From NCBI GenBank assembly GCA_943787745.1, contig CALSNJ010000005.1, positions 234,455 to 298,454 of the forward strand: a stretch of 64,000 nucleotides of DNA, in the 5' to 3' direction. Below are positions 53,491-63,314 of this stretch, piece after piece (the first letter of the stretch is position 1; each line of letters begins with the position of its first letter). A model generated the notes under the pieces. The model was given only the letters and a program-made list of their open reading frames with translations. It ran no database searches and had not been told where the DNA came from. The position numbers and the translations under genes were made by a program. This DNA comes from an uncultured Alphaproteobacteria bacterium (GTDB lineage Bacteria > Pseudomonadota > Alphaproteobacteria > UBA6615).

Positions 53491-53518
53491 AAACGGCGCC
53501 CCGATCTGGGCGCCGTTT
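53491..53518 (+). terminator. recA rho-independent terminator
   Basis: Perfect 11-bp stem AAACGGCGCCC / GGGCGCCGTTT with a 6-base loop, followed by TGTCGTTTG. It starts about 30 bp after the recA stop. Confidence 0.85.
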
Positions 53519-53652
53519 GTCGTTTGGTGGGCATTTTCACATCTCGTGGTGGCCTCGACACGCATTCGGGCGCACGGTACAAACGCTCCCGGCCTTTGCC
53601 GTGCTTTGCCCTGCATTCCGGGGCGTAATTCGATATTTACCGGCGTGTTCAT

Positions 53653-56328
53653 ATGGCGACGACAAACGATATCCGCACCACGTTTCTCGACTTCTTTGCT
53701 CAGGATGAGCATCAGGTTGTTGATTCATCTCCACTGGTGCCGCGCAACGATCCGACATTGATGTTTACCAATGCTGGGATGGTGCAATTCAAGAATGTGT
53801 TTACCGGAGCTGAGACGCGGCCATACAACCGCGCAACGACGTCTCAGAAATGTGTGCGCGCCGGCGGCAAACACAACGATCTGGAGAATGTTGGACGGAC
53901 CGCGCGTCATCACACATTTTTCGAAATGCTTGGGAATTTTTCCTTCGGAGATTACTTCAAGGAACATGCCATTGAGATGGCCTGGAACCTGATCACCAAA
54001 GAGTATGGTCTGCCTGCCGACAAGCTGTTGGTGACGGTCTATGCCAGTGACGACGAGGCATACGATCTCTGGGGCAAGATTGCCGGGTTGTCGGATGACC
54101 GGATTATCCGGATCGACACCCATGATAATTTTTGGGCCATGGGAGATACCGGGCCCTGCGGACCGTGTTCGGAAATATTCTTTGATCATGGCGAACATAT
54201 TCCAGGCGGCCCTCCGGGCAGTCCCGATGAGGATGGCGACCGGTTCATCGAAATCTGGAACCTGGTCTTCATGCAATACGAGCAGGTGACCAAGGATCAG
54301 CGCGAAGATTTGCCCAAGCCATCGATCGATACCGGTATGGGGCTTGAACGTCTTGCCGCGGTTCTGCAGGGCAAACACGACAATTACGATATTGATCTGA
54401 TGCGCAGCCTGATTGAGGCATCGGCCCATGCCTCGAATACGGATCCCGATGGTCCAGGCGCGATCAGCCATCGAGTCATAGCCGATCACTTGCGCGCCTG
54501 CTCCTTCCTGATGGCGGACGGCGTTCTGCCGTCGAATGAGGGGCGCGGCTATGTGCTGCGCCGGATCATGCGCCGTGCCATGCGTCATGCGCACCTTTTG
54601 GGATGTCGGGACCCGCTGATGTTCAAGCTTGTTCCCTCGCTTGTGTCGGCCATGGGCGCGGCGTTCCCGGAACTCGGTCGGGCCGAAGCGTTGCTAGCGG
54701 AAACCTTCAAACTCGAAGAAGAGCGTTTCAAGGCGACGCTGGATCGTGGCCTGAAATTGCTTGAGGAAGAAACCGACCGTCTGGGCGATGGTATGGCACT
54801 TCCCGGTGACGTCGCGTTCCGCCTTTACGACACCTACGGGTTCCCGCTCGATCTGACAGAAGATATCCTGAAAGGGCAGGGGCGTTCGGTCGACAATGCC
54901 GGCTTTGACGCCGCCATGGATGCGCAGCGCGCTGCGGCACGCAAGGCGTGGTCGGGTTCAGGAGAGGCCGCGACGGAAGAAGTCTGGTTCGATATTCGCG
55001 ACCAGAACGGCGCGACAGAGTTTCTCGGCTACGACACCGAAACCGCTGAAGGTCAGGTCGTCGCTATTGTGATTGACGGTGCGCCGGTTGAGAGTGCGCC
55101 CGTGGGCAGCGAGGCCTCGATTGTCATCAACCAGACGCCCTTCTATGGCGAGTCCGGTGGCCAGATGGGTGACACGGGTGAAATGCGTGTGCTTAACGGC
55201 GCCCGCGTTGAGGTTGTGGATACCGAAAAGCATCTTGGGGCGCTCCATGTGCACCGTGGAACGATTCACGATGCTGCGCTTTCGGTCGGCGATGTCGTTG
55301 AGCTGCATGTGGACCATGTTCGTCGCTCGCGCTTGCGCGCCAACCATTCAGCCACCCATCTGTTGCACGCCGCATTGCGCGATGAGTTGGGTGCGCATGT
55401 GACCCAGAAGGGTTCGCTGGTTGCGCCGGACCGGCTTCGGTTTGATATTGCACATCAAAAGCCCATTGATGCGTCGGAGATTACGGCTGTGGAAGATATG
55501 GTGAACGCACGGGTTGCCGTGAACGCGGCCGTTGAAACCCATCTCATGTCGCCTGATGAGGCGATCGAAGCCGGGGCCATGGCCCTGTTTGGCGAAAAGT
55601 ACGGGGACGAAGTTCGGGTTGTTTCCATGGGTGGACCTGCCGGTGATGACCCCAACAATACCGCCTATTCGGTCGAACTGTGCGGCGGTACCCATGTGCG
55701 CCGGACGGGGGATATCGGTCTGATCAAAATCGTGCATGAGGGTGCGGTGTCAGCTGGCGTCCGACGGATCGAGGCGCTGACCGGACCGGATGCGCGCGCG
55801 TATCTCGAGGCGCATGACCGGTTGCTTCGTGATGCCGCGGAGACGTTGAAATCCACACCGGAATCCGTGCCTGAGCGGGTTGCGCAACTTCTTGATGAAC
55901 GACGCAAACTGGAGCGCGAACTGACCGATATGCGCCGCAAGTTGGCCGCTGGCGGCGGCGGTGGAAGCAGCGCAAGTGACGACAGTAAGGATATTGGTGG
56001 TGTGAAGTTCGTCGCACGTGCGCTCGCCGATGTTCCGCCCCGTGAACTCAAGAGCCTTGTGGATGAACTCAAGGATCAGATTGGGTCGGGTATTGTCGCC
56101 GTCGCGGATGCCTATGACGGGAAGGGTTCGATTGTTGTCGGTGTGACCCCGGACCTTGTGAGCAAGATCAGTTCCGTTGACCTCGTGCGTATTGGCGTTA
56201 CGGAAATGGGCGGCAAGGGCGGTGGTGGACGCCCTGACATGGCTCAGGGTGGCGGCCCGGACCCAACGAAGGTGGATGCAGCGCTTGCGGCCATAGAGGC
56301 AGACCTGAAAGAGAAACTGACCGCCTGA
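53653..56328 (+). CDS. alaS: Alanyl-tRNA synthetase
   Basis: An 891-residue class II synthetase. N-terminal catalytic domain with [33 protein letters not shown] and [24 protein letters not shown]; editing-domain zinc motif [13 protein letters not shown] and [14 protein letters not shown]-Ala domain with a glycine-rich end ([16 protein letters not shown]). It charges tRNA-Ala and edits Ser/Gly mischarging. Normal length. Confidence 0.98.
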   Translation: MATTNDIRTTFLDFFAQDEHQVVDSSPLVPRNDPTLMFTNAGMVQFKNVFTGAETRPYNRATTSQKCVRAGGKHNDLENVGRTARHHTFFEMLGNFSFGDYFKEHAIEMAWNLITKEYGLPADKLLVTVYASDDEAYDLWGKIAGLSDDRIIRIDTHDNFWAMGDTGPCGPCSEIFFDHGEHIPGGPPGSPDEDGDRFIEIWNLVFMQYEQVTKDQREDLPKPSIDTGMGLERLAAVLQGKHDNYDIDLMRSLIEASAHASNTDPDGPGAISHRVIADHLRACSFLMADGVLPSNEGRGYVLRRIMRRAMRHAHLLGCRDPLMFKLVPSLVSAMGAAFPELGRAEALLAETFKLEEERFKATLDRGLKLLEEETDRLGDGMALPGDVAFRLYDTYGFPLDLTEDILKGQGRSVDNAGFDAAMDAQRAAARKAWSGSGEAATEEVWFDIRDQNGATEFLGYDTETAEGQVVAIVIDGAPVESAPVGSEASIVINQTPFYGESGGQMGDTGEMRVLNGARVEVVDTEKHLGALHVHRGTIHDAALSVGDVVELHVDHVRRSRLRANHSATHLLHAALRDELGAHVTQKGSLVAPDRLRFDIAHQKPIDASEITAVEDMVNARVAVNAAVETHLMSPDEAIEAGAMALFGEKYGDEVRVVSMGGPAGDDPNNTAYSVELCGGTHVRRTGDIGLIKIVHEGAVSAGVRRIEALTGPDARAYLEAHDRLLRDAAETLKSTPESVPERVAQLLDERRKLERELTDMRRKLAAGGGGGSSASDDSKDIGGVKFVARALADVPPRELKSLVDELKDQIGSGIVAVADAYDGKGSIVVGVTPDLVSKISSVDLVRIGVTEMGGKGGGGRPDMAQGGGPDPTKVDAALAAIEADLKEKLTA

Positions 56329-56350
56329 CGCGGGCGCCTGGAGAGTTTGA

Positions 56351-57202
56351 ATGCGATTTGAAGGCACCGAAGACTACGTTGCGACAGATGATCTCCAGAT
56401 CGCGGTCAATGCATCGATTACACTCGAGCGCCCTTTACTGGTGAAGGGGGAGCCAGGGACGGGTAAGACCGTCCTCGCCCACGAGATCGCTGAGGCGCTC
56501 GGTGCGCCGCTGATCGAATGGCATGTCAAATCCACGACGAAAGCCCAGCACGGTCTATATGAATACGACGCTGTGGCGCGTCTGCGTGACGGTCAGCTCG
56601 GTGATGACCGGGTGAAGGATATCGGGAATTACATTGTGCGTGGAAAGCTCTGGGAAGCATTCGAGAGTGAAACGCGCCCGGTTCTTCTGATTGACGAGAT
56701 CGACAAGGCGGATATCGAGTTTCCCAATGACCTTCTGCTCGAGCTCGACCGCATGGAATTCCATGTTTACGAGACCAAGGAGACCGTCGCGGCGCGGCAT
56801 CGTCCGATCGTGATCATCACGTCGAACAATGAAAAGGAGCTGCCCGACGCGTTTCTGCGGCGCTGTTTCTTTCACTACATCGCATTCCCCGATGCGGACA
56901 CGATGACCCGTATTGTTGATGTGCACTTTCCCAAGATAAAACAACGTCTGTTGCGTGAAGCGCTGACGTCCTTCTACGATTTGCGCGATGTTCCCGGGCT
57001 TAAGAAGAAGCCTTCCACGTCCGAACTTCTTGACTGGTTGAAGCTGCTGGTAGCCGAGGATATCGCGCCCGAAGAATTGCGCACCAATGACCCGGCCAAG
57101 CTCATCCCGCCGTTATATGGCGCGCTGCTGAAATCGGAACAGGACGTACAGTTGTTTGAACGGCTGGCCTTTCTGAACCGGCGTGAGCGTTCGGGAAGCT
57201 AG
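56351..57202 (+). CDS. MoxR-family AAA+ ATPase
   Basis: A 283-residue AAA+ ATPase with Walker A KGEPGTGKT, Walker B VLLIDEIDKADIEFP, sensor ITSNNEKELPDAFLRRC and arginine-finger region. It is of the MoxR/CbbQ kind, which with VWA partners inserts metals or remodels enzymes. It starts 22 bp after alaS, and the VWA gene follows by 27 bp, so the pair is almost certainly functional together. The target enzyme is not known. Confidence 0.92.
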   Translation: MRFEGTEDYVATDDLQIAVNASITLERPLLVKGEPGTGKTVLAHEIAEALGAPLIEWHVKSTTKAQHGLYEYDAVARLRDGQLGDDRVKDIGNYIVRGKLWEAFESETRPVLLIDEIDKADIEFPNDLLLELDRMEFHVYETKETVAARHRPIVIITSNNEKELPDAFLRRCFFHYIAFPDADTMTRIVDVHFPKIKQRLLREALTSFYDLRDVPGLKKKPSTSELLDWLKLLVAEDIAPEELRTNDPAKLIPPLYGALLKSEQDVQLFERLAFLNRRERSGS

Positions 57203-57229
57203 GCGCCGGAACGCGGGCGAGACCACGCC

Positions 57230-58411
57230 ATGTTCGCAGAACTTTTCTATACCCTCCGCAAGGCCGAAGTGCCGGTCTCGGTGCGCGAGTATCTCGACCT
57301 CTTGTCTGCCATGGATCAGGGTTTGGCCGAGTATGATGTGGAGGAATTCTACTATCTCTCTCGCGCCATCCTGGTGAAGGACGAGCGTCACATCGACAAG
57401 TTCGATCAGGTCTTCGGACATGTGTTCAGGGGGCTGGAGCCGCCGGAATTTGATGATGAAAGCGCAGAAATACCCGAAGAATGGTTGCGCAAAATGGGCG
57501 AGCTGGAACTCTCTGAGGAGGAGAAGGCGCAGATCGAGGCCATGGGTGGCTGGGAGAAGCTGATGGAGACCCTGCGCGAGCGCCTTGCCGAGCAGGAGAA
57601 GCGCCATCAGGGCGGGAAAAAGTGGATCGGGACCCAGGGGACCTCCCCCTATGGGGCGAACGGATACAATCCTGAAGGTGTTCGCATCGGCCAGGAGGGC
57701 AATCGCAACAATTCGGCGGTCAAAGTCTGGGACCGCCGCGAGTTCAAGGATCTCGATGGTGACACCGAGATCGGGACGCGCAATATCAAGGTCGCATTGC
57801 GACGTCTGCGCAAATTTGCGCGGGAGGGCGCGGCCGAAGAACTCGATCTTGATGACACCATCAATTCGACGGCCAAGAATGGCGGTTGGCTCGATGTCCG
57901 GATGGTGCCCGAGCGCCGCAATGCGGTGAAGGTACTGTTGCTGTTTGATGTTGGCGGCTCAATGGACCCGCATGTGAAGATGTGTGAGGAGCTGTTTTCG
58001 GCCGCAAGGACCGAGTTCAAACATCTTGAGTATTTCTACTTTCACAACTGCGTCTATGAATCGCTGTGGCGCGAAAACCGGCGCCGTCGCGCTGGCGGGA
58101 CGCCGACATGGGATGTGCTGCACACCTATCCGGCGGACTACAAATTGATCCTTGTCGGTGATGCGACCATGAGTCCCTATGAAATCGCGCATCCTGGCGG
58201 CAGTGTGGAACATTGGAACGAAGAAGCTGGCGAAACATGGCTTCGTCGGCTGGTGCGCACCTATCCCAATGTTGCCTGGCTCAATCCGATGCCCCAGGAT
58301 CGATGGCGCTATTTCCCGACAATCGGGACCATCAGCGAGATCGTTGACGGTCGGATGTATCCGCTCACGGTCGAGGGGCTGGACAACGCCATGCGTGGAT
58401 TAAGTCGTTGA
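57230..58411 (+). CDS. VWA-domain (CoxE-like) protein, partner of the MoxR ATPase
   Basis: A 393-residue protein: N-terminal helical part (LFYTLRKAEVPVSVREYLDL), charged middle, and a C-terminal von Willebrand factor A domain with LLLFDVGGSMDPHV as its modified MIDAS (DxGxS rather than DxSxS), typical of this subfamily. It should bind the MoxR ring and a substrate enzyme. Ends in a normal stop before an AT-rich gap. Confidence 0.9.
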   Translation: MFAELFYTLRKAEVPVSVREYLDLLSAMDQGLAEYDVEEFYYLSRAILVKDERHIDKFDQVFGHVFRGLEPPEFDDESAEIPEEWLRKMGELELSEEEKAQIEAMGGWEKLMETLRERLAEQEKRHQGGKKWIGTQGTSPYGANGYNPEGVRIGQEGNRNNSAVKVWDRREFKDLDGDTEIGTRNIKVALRRLRKFAREGAAEELDLDDTINSTAKNGGWLDVRMVPERRNAVKVLLLFDVGGSMDPHVKMCEELFSAARTEFKHLEYFYFHNCVYESLWRENRRRRAGGTPTWDVLHTYPADYKLILVGDATMSPYEIAHPGGSVEHWNEEAGETWLRRLVRTYPNVAWLNPMPQDRWRYFPTIGTISEIVDGRMYPLTVEGLDNAMRGLSR

Positions 58412-58522
58412 TTAAACAATAAAAAATTAAATATCACAATTCTATGGAATGAAATCCGGCAACGTGGTGTTTATCTCTTGCAAGTACACGCAAACACAAT
58501 GATACCCACAGGAGCCAGACAC

Positions 58523-58738
58523 ATGTCTATCACCCGCATTCTCGCCGCCGCCAGCATCGCTTCGATTGCCTTCACCGGTGCCGCGCTCGCACAGACCGCC
58601 ACCAATCCTCAGAAGTCCGCCAAGGACCAGATGATGAAGGAAGAGATGATGAAGAAGGACGCCATGGGCAAGGATTCCATGAAGAAAGACGCCATGGGCA
58701 AAGATTCCATGAAGAAAGACGCAATGGGCAAGAAGTAG
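58523..58738 (+). CDS. Secreted pentapeptide MxKDx-repeat protein
   Basis: A 71-residue protein with a signal peptide (ILAAASIASIAFTGAALA, cut before QT) and a mature part of about 45 residues made mostly of MKKDAMGKDS decapeptides. The ATG at 58523 has AGGAGCC upstream; the frame extends to 58478 but would spoil the signal. Such Met/Lys/Asp-rich exported peptides may bind metal through Met. It lies 40 bp before an ECF sigma gene. Confidence 0.8.
   Translation: MSITRILAAASIASIAFTGAALAQTATNPQKSAKDQMMKEEMMKKDAMGKDSMKKDAMGKDSMKKDAMGKK
58649..58738 (+). repeat. 30-bp coding tandem repeat in the MxKDx gene
   Basis: Three successive 30-bp units (58649, 58679, 58709; the last diverges at its end), each encoding MKKDAMGKDS or a close variant. 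Copy number could vary by slippage. Confidence 0.85.
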
Positions 58739-58778
58739 TCTCTTTACCCCATCTATTGGCCCTTCGCGCTTCTTCCGG

Positions 58779-59294
58779 ATGAGCACTGAGACCAAGCGAC
58801 AGGCTGTGGTGGCGGAAATTCCGCGCCTCCGCCGGTACGCGATTGCGTTAATGCGTGATCGCACTGAAGCCGACGATCTTGTTCATGACGTCGTGCTGCG
58901 TGCCTTGGACAAGCTTCATCTGTGGCGCGAAGGGACCAATATGCGGACCTGGTTGTTCACAATCATGCACAACCTGCATGCCAATGAGATGCGCCGGCGC
59001 AGCCGGATGCTTGATGTGGTGCCGCTTGATGCCGCACCACCGCGTGCGGAAGCTGCCGGACAAGAGGCCGCTGTAGAGTGGTCAGAATTGTCGGGCGCCA
59101 TGGGAGGCTTGTCCGCCCTGCACCGTCAGGTGCTGTTACTCGTCGGCCTTGAGGGCATGACATATGCCGAGGCCGCCGGTGTTCTCGATGTTCCCGTCGG
59201 GACTGTGATGTCCCGCCTGTCCCGTGCCCGAGAGGATCTTCGCCGCAAGATCGATGCAGGCACGCAAACCGCAACCATACGGAGGGTGAAATGA
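58779..59294 (+). CDS. ECF-type RNA polymerase sigma factor
   Basis: A 171-residue sigma-70-family factor: region 2 (IPRLRRYAIALMRDRTEADD and NMRTWLFTIMHNLHANEMRR) and region 4 (LHRQVLLLVGLEGMTYAEAA and VLDVPVGTVMSRLSRARE). Overlaps the anti-sigma gene by four bases. The usual arrangement is autoregulation and control of the gene next to it, here perhaps the MxKDx gene; this is inference. Confidence 0.92.
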   Translation: MSTETKRQAVVAEIPRLRRYAIALMRDRTEADDLVHDVVLRALDKLHLWREGTNMRTWLFTIMHNLHANEMRRRSRMLDVVPLDAAPPRAEAAGQEAAVEWSELSGAMGGLSALHRQVLLLVGLEGMTYAEAAGVLDVPVGTVMSRLSRAREDLRRKIDAGTQTATIRRVK

Positions 59295-60082
59295 GTGAGG
59301 ATCGTATATCCGATAGCGAACTCAATGCGCTCGTCGATGGTGAGCTCGACCCCGCCCGTCAGGCGGAGATAGAGATTTCGCTTGCGGAAGACCCCGATTC
59401 TGCCCGTCGGGTGGCGCGCTACCGGTCCCAGAACGCCGGTTTGCATGCGCTTTACGATGATATTCTGCACGAAGATATTCCGCCCAAGATTGCTGCTGCG
59501 TTTGAAACGCGCCGATCTGGTGTGCCGCAATGGGCCGCGATGGCTGCCGCAATCGCCCTGTTTGTGGTGGGGGCAGCGGGTGGCTGGATCGTGCGGGGAG
59601 AAGCCGATGTGGAGCCTGCCCAGCAGGTTGCGGCCGGTCCACCAATTGATACGCAGGAGCTGATGGTGCGCGCCTCGATGGCCCATGTGGTGAGTCATGA
59701 GGATGAGCTGCACGCGGTTTCAGCGGGAAGCAAGGCCGAGGTCGGTGACTATCTGGCTGATCGTATGGGCAAACCGGTTCGTGTGCCGAGCCTTGATACG
59801 TTTGGCTACCGGCTGGTTGGAAGTCGTGTCCTTCCCGACACCAATGGCCCGGCAGCGCAATTCGTCTTTGCCGATGAAACCGGCAAGAAAGTCTCGCTTT
59901 ATGTGCGTGGCGAGCAGGCCGACGGCGTTGATATCACCTACGCACTCGCCGATGATCTTTCCATGTTCTATTGGAATGATTCCGGCAGCTCTTATGCAAT
60001 GGTGACGCGTGTCGATGACGAAAAGGGCCGGGAAGCTCTTCTGACAGCCGCCAAGGCGGTGTACGGGCAACTCAGCCAGTAG
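59291..60082 (+). CDS. Transmembrane anti-sigma factor
   Basis: A 263-residue protein: N-terminal anti-sigma segment (ISDSELNALVDGELDPARQA), a single membrane helix (about 78-98, WAAMAAAIALFVVGAAGGWI) and a periplasmic domain of about 160 residues ending AVYGQLSQ. No zinc-binding HxxxCxxC is visible, so release would be by another route. It should hold the ECF factor at the membrane until an envelope signal. Confidence 0.88.
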   Translation: MSEDRISDSELNALVDGELDPARQAEIEISLAEDPDSARRVARYRSQNAGLHALYDDILHEDIPPKIAAAFETRRSGVPQWAAMAAAIALFVVGAAGGWIVRGEADVEPAQQVAAGPPIDTQELMVRASMAHVVSHEDELHAVSAGSKAEVGDYLADRMGKPVRVPSLDTFGYRLVGSRVLPDTNGPAAQFVFADETGKKVSLYVRGEQADGVDITYALADDLSMFYWNDSGSSYAMVTRVDDEKGREALLTAAKAVYGQLSQ

Positions 60083-60263
60083 CTTTTGTGCCCATTTGCG
60101 CAACGTCATGTTACCCGCGCGCAACGGAGTTGTGCGTGCTTCCCCTTTACAGATCGCAGCGTAGCAAGCATACAGTGCGCCGAATTCGGAAATCTCGCCC
60201 TGCGGACCCGCGGTTGGCGATTATCCTGCGGAAAACCTACGAATTATCCTTATGAGGGCGCAA

Positions 60264-61634
60264 ATGATTGACCTGATGTCCATCGCAAAAATCGAGGCCG
60301 CTGGTGGCGACCTTTTCGGAACCCTGGATGGCCTGTATGAGCCGACGGATGTCCGTCCCGAGGGCTATCCTGATGCTGTTGTGTGGCAGGGCGGTAACTT
60401 TGCCGGAGACGTGAACCCCGTCGCGCATTCGATGACAGATGCCTATGCGTTGCTCGGCACGATTGCTGCGATCGACGTGCTTGGCCTGCCATTTTATGCG
60501 GTGCCGATGTGGTCCCAGTATCGCCATGACACCAAGCTGGAATGCCTCGCCTGGTTCGGCAATATCCCCGCCACGTCGATCAAATGGTCCACGGCCGGTG
60601 ATGCCTATGTAAACGATGGAGACGGCTCCAAGGTTGTCGTCATGGGCAAGTCGGGCAACGCCCCGCTGCGCACCCAGGCTGGCGTATTCTGTAACGTTCG
60701 CCCCTATGGGCCGATCACGGTCGTACGTTGCATGCCCTGCCTGCCGTATTCACAGGATCGCCCGAAATTTACGGTCAATGCGGAAACCGGGATCGTCCAC
60801 ACCGAGATGAATTCCCCGGGTGTTCAGATGGCCTATGCCAATCGCCTGTTCCTCAAAATGGTGCATGAAAGCGGCAAGCTTGGTCGTGTTGCGATGAAGC
60901 CGACTCAGGCCATGGAAGACGGCATCAACGCCGGTCTGCATGCCTGGATGCTCGAAGGCACCAAATTCGAAGTCGGTCGCAAATATGCGGTGAACCCCTA
61001 TGAAGAGCATCGTGAAAGCATCGACAAGATCGTTGCCCTGCTGCCGGATGACTTCAAGGACGGCATGGAGAACTGGGGTGGCCGCATCGAGCAGCATATT
61101 GCCGATACCAACTATGGTCTGTTGCTGTGGGATTTGATCGAACAGCAGGACTGCATTGTTCTCGCAACCGATCTTGACGGTGACCGCCTGACTGATCTTT
61201 TGGCCGATGTTTCCGATCCGCTGCGTGCCTACAGCAAACGCGTTGCCGAAAAGCTTGGTCAGGATGTGAACACGGCCGAACTGTGGTCCGACATGGGTTA
61301 CACGACCGGCAATGGGCGTGACATGACTTCGGTTATGCATCGCATGTCCGGCCCTCCGATTCACGAGCAGACCCTCGGTTCAGCCGATGCGATGCTCCTG
61401 CGTCTTCTCGACGGGGACGAATGGGTTGGTGGCACCAAGCAGCCTTACGATCCGCGCATTCACTTCGTGCTGATCCGCGATGCTTATCTGGATGCCAATC
61501 CGGGCAATGAGAAGCTGGCGGCATGGCTGGACAGCGCCCTCGACACATTCGACGAGGTCTATGCCGGTGAGCGTCCGGGCTTCCTGGATGGCTACGCCAA
61601 GTTGAAGGAAGCGATTACGCCCTGGGGTGAATAA
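60264..61634 (+). CDS. Conserved protein of unknown function (456 aa)
   Basis: I do not recognise this family. A soluble, acidic protein without signal peptide or membrane segment. Notable segments: VVWQGGNFAGDVNPVAHSMT, GKSGNAPLRTQAGVFCNVRP, VVRCMPCLPYSQDRP (a CxxC), ATDLDGDRLTDLLADV and MTSVMHRMSGPPIHEQTL. The ATG at 60264 has GAGGG at good distance; 60252 would add four residues. Single gene, with 180 bp of non-coding DNA upstream. Codon use resembles its neighbours, so recent transfer is not indicated. Confidence 0.75.
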   Translation: MIDLMSIAKIEAAGGDLFGTLDGLYEPTDVRPEGYPDAVVWQGGNFAGDVNPVAHSMTDAYALLGTIAAIDVLGLPFYAVPMWSQYRHDTKLECLAWFGNIPATSIKWSTAGDAYVNDGDGSKVVVMGKSGNAPLRTQAGVFCNVRPYGPITVVRCMPCLPYSQDRPKFTVNAETGIVHTEMNSPGVQMAYANRLFLKMVHESGKLGRVAMKPTQAMEDGINAGLHAWMLEGTKFEVGRKYAVNPYEEHRESIDKIVALLPDDFKDGMENWGGRIEQHIADTNYGLLLWDLIEQQDCIVLATDLDGDRLTDLLADVSDPLRAYSKRVAEKLGQDVNTAELWSDMGYTTGNGRDMTSVMHRMSGPPIHEQTLGSADAMLLRLLDGDEWVGGTKQPYDPRIHFVLIRDAYLDANPGNEKLAAWLDSALDTFDEVYAGERPGFLDGYAKLKEAITPWGE

Positions 61635-61652
61635 CGCCGAGCGGGTCGTTTT

Positions 61653-62249
61653 CTAAAGTTTGTCACTGGCGAGGTTGCCTGACGCAGAGGCCTGTTGTTC
61701 CAATGCGTCGAGCGCCTCTCCGGGTGTCCCGACATAGGTCGTGAGCGCAACGTCTGCTGGCCGTGCATAGTTTGCGGCGGCCATGTCGTCGATCAAATTG
61801 CGCAGGCCGTCCCAGAATCCTTCCGTGTTCAGGATTGCTATGGGCTTGTTGTGCAAATTGAGTTTGCGCCAGGTCACGATTTCAAAGAATTCTTCAAGCG
61901 TCCCCATGCCGCCAGGCAGAATCAGGAACCCATCGGAGAGCTCGGCCATGCGCGCCTTGCGTTCATGCATGGTTTTGACGACTTCCAGATTCGTGATCTT
62001 GGAATGCCCGGCTTCCTGATGCATGAGAAAGTCAGGAATGATGCCGGTCACGTCGCCGCCGGCATCCATGACAGCGTCAGCGATGGCGCCCATGACACCA
62101 ACGCCGCCACCGCCGTAAATAAGCCGGATATCGCGCGCCACCATCATTTTTCCCAATTCAACGGCAACCTCCCGATGGGCCTTGGGGCCGTCATTCGAAG
62201 ATCCACAGTAAACACAGATTGATGAGATATGGGGCATGGTTTGGAACAT
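61653..62249 (-). CDS. LOG-family (TIGR00730) nucleoside 5'-monophosphate phosphoribohydrolase
   Basis: A 198-residue Rossmann-like protein with ICVYCGSSNDG at the start, LIYGGGGVGVMGAIADAV, and LPGGMGTLEEFFEIVTWRKL, the PGGxGTxxE catalytic motif of LOG/cytokinin-activating enzymes. In bacteria these often hydrolyse AMP or modified adenosine monophosphates. An ATG at 62237 would start directly at MPHISS and may be the true start. Convergent with the 456-aa protein gene. Confidence 0.9.
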   Translation of the reverse strand: MFQTMPHISSICVYCGSSNDGPKAHREVAVELGKMMVARDIRLIYGGGGVGVMGAIADAVMDAGGDVTGIIPDFLMHQEAGHSKITNLEVVKTMHERKARMAELSDGFLILPGGMGTLEEFFEIVTWRKLNLHNKPIAILNTEGFWDGLRNLIDDMAAANYARPADVALTTYVGTPGEALDALEQQASASGNLASDKL

Positions 62250-62333
62250 CCTTTATGTCGGCGGGCATTGATTGCTTAGAATCATCACCCGTAATACGTT
62301 GATCATATAACAGGAATTTTTCAGGTTGGGCTT

Positions 62334-63296
62334 GTGAACCGTTCTTTCGTATATGGCGGCATCGCTGTTCTGGTGGTTGGTATTATCATCGGCGCGTATC
62401 TGTTTTTTCAACTGCCCGAGCCAGATGCCCCGGTTGCAACGAGCGCGCCTGCCGAAACCGAGACGACAAGTACGGTCCCGGCCGAGCCTGCTGCACCAAC
62501 CCCGGTCCCGCCCTCCTTTGATGTTGTCCGTGTCGATGAGAACGGAAATGTCGTCATTGCCGGGCGCGCGACGCCGGGTTGTGAAGTCATTGTTCGTGAT
62601 GGGGACATCGAAATCGGCCGCGTGACAGCGGATCGTGCGGGGGAATGGGTGCTCGTTCCGGAAGTGCCACTGGCCGCAGGTGAACGTCAGTTCTCGCTGT
62701 TTGCTGAATGTGAGGGCGCCGCACCTGTGCAGGCTGAACGCGTGATTGCACTGGCTGTACCTGAACGGGATGGTTCGGTCGTTGCTGTTGCCGTGCCACG
62801 TGAAGGCGCGGGAGCTGCCGAGGTGCTGCAACGTCCGTCACTAGCGGGTGCGCCGGTGGCTGTTGGTGCCGTTGACTATGATGATGATGGCAACACCACA
62901 CTCTCAGGCGTGGCAGCGCCCAACAGTACGGTTCGGGTTTATCTGAACAACGAACTGGTTGGAACGGTTCAGGCGGATGAAAGCGGTCGCTGGTCCTTGA
63001 CGCTGGACCGGCAGGTGTCGCCGGGCTCCTATAACCTTCGGGTGGATCAGGTGGATAGCGACGGCCAGGTCGTCGCGCGCTCAGAAATTCCGTTTGTACG
63101 TGCCGAACCGCTGCGCAATTTGCCGGCCGGTCGGGTTGTGATCATCCAGCCAGGTGATCACCTGTGGCGGATTGCCAGTCAGCGTTATGGGTCAGGTTTT
63201 CAGTACACGCTGATCTACGATGCCAACAAGGATCAGATTCGGAACCCGGATCTGATTTATCCGGGCCAGGTCTTCACGCTGCCTGCAGCGAAATAG
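62334..63296 (+). CDS. Membrane-anchored LysM-domain protein
   Basis: A 320-residue protein starting at GTG with one N-terminal membrane helix (FVYGGIAVLVVGIIIGAYLF), a Pro/Ala/Thr/Glu-rich linker (about 27-60), two Ig-like beta modules (DENGNVVIAGRATPGCEVIV; DDDGNTTLSGVAAPNSTVRV) and a C-terminal LysM motif (IQPGDHLWRIASQRYGSGFQ..IYPGQVFTLP). It should bind peptidoglycan in the periplasm. Divergent from the LOG gene. Confidence 0.88.
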   Translation: MNRSFVYGGIAVLVVGIIIGAYLFFQLPEPDAPVATSAPAETETTSTVPAEPAAPTPVPPSFDVVRVDENGNVVIAGRATPGCEVIVRDGDIEIGRVTADRAGEWVLVPEVPLAAGERQFSLFAECEGAAPVQAERVIALAVPERDGSVVAVAVPREGAGAAEVLQRPSLAGAPVAVGAVDYDDDGNTTLSGVAAPNSTVRVYLNNELVGTVQADESGRWSLTLDRQVSPGSYNLRVDQVDSDGQVVARSEIPFVRAEPLRNLPAGRVVIIQPGDHLWRIASQRYGSGFQYTLIYDANKDQIRNPDLIYPGQVFTLPAAK

Positions 63297-63314
63297 ACCC
63301 GCGACAGAATTCCT

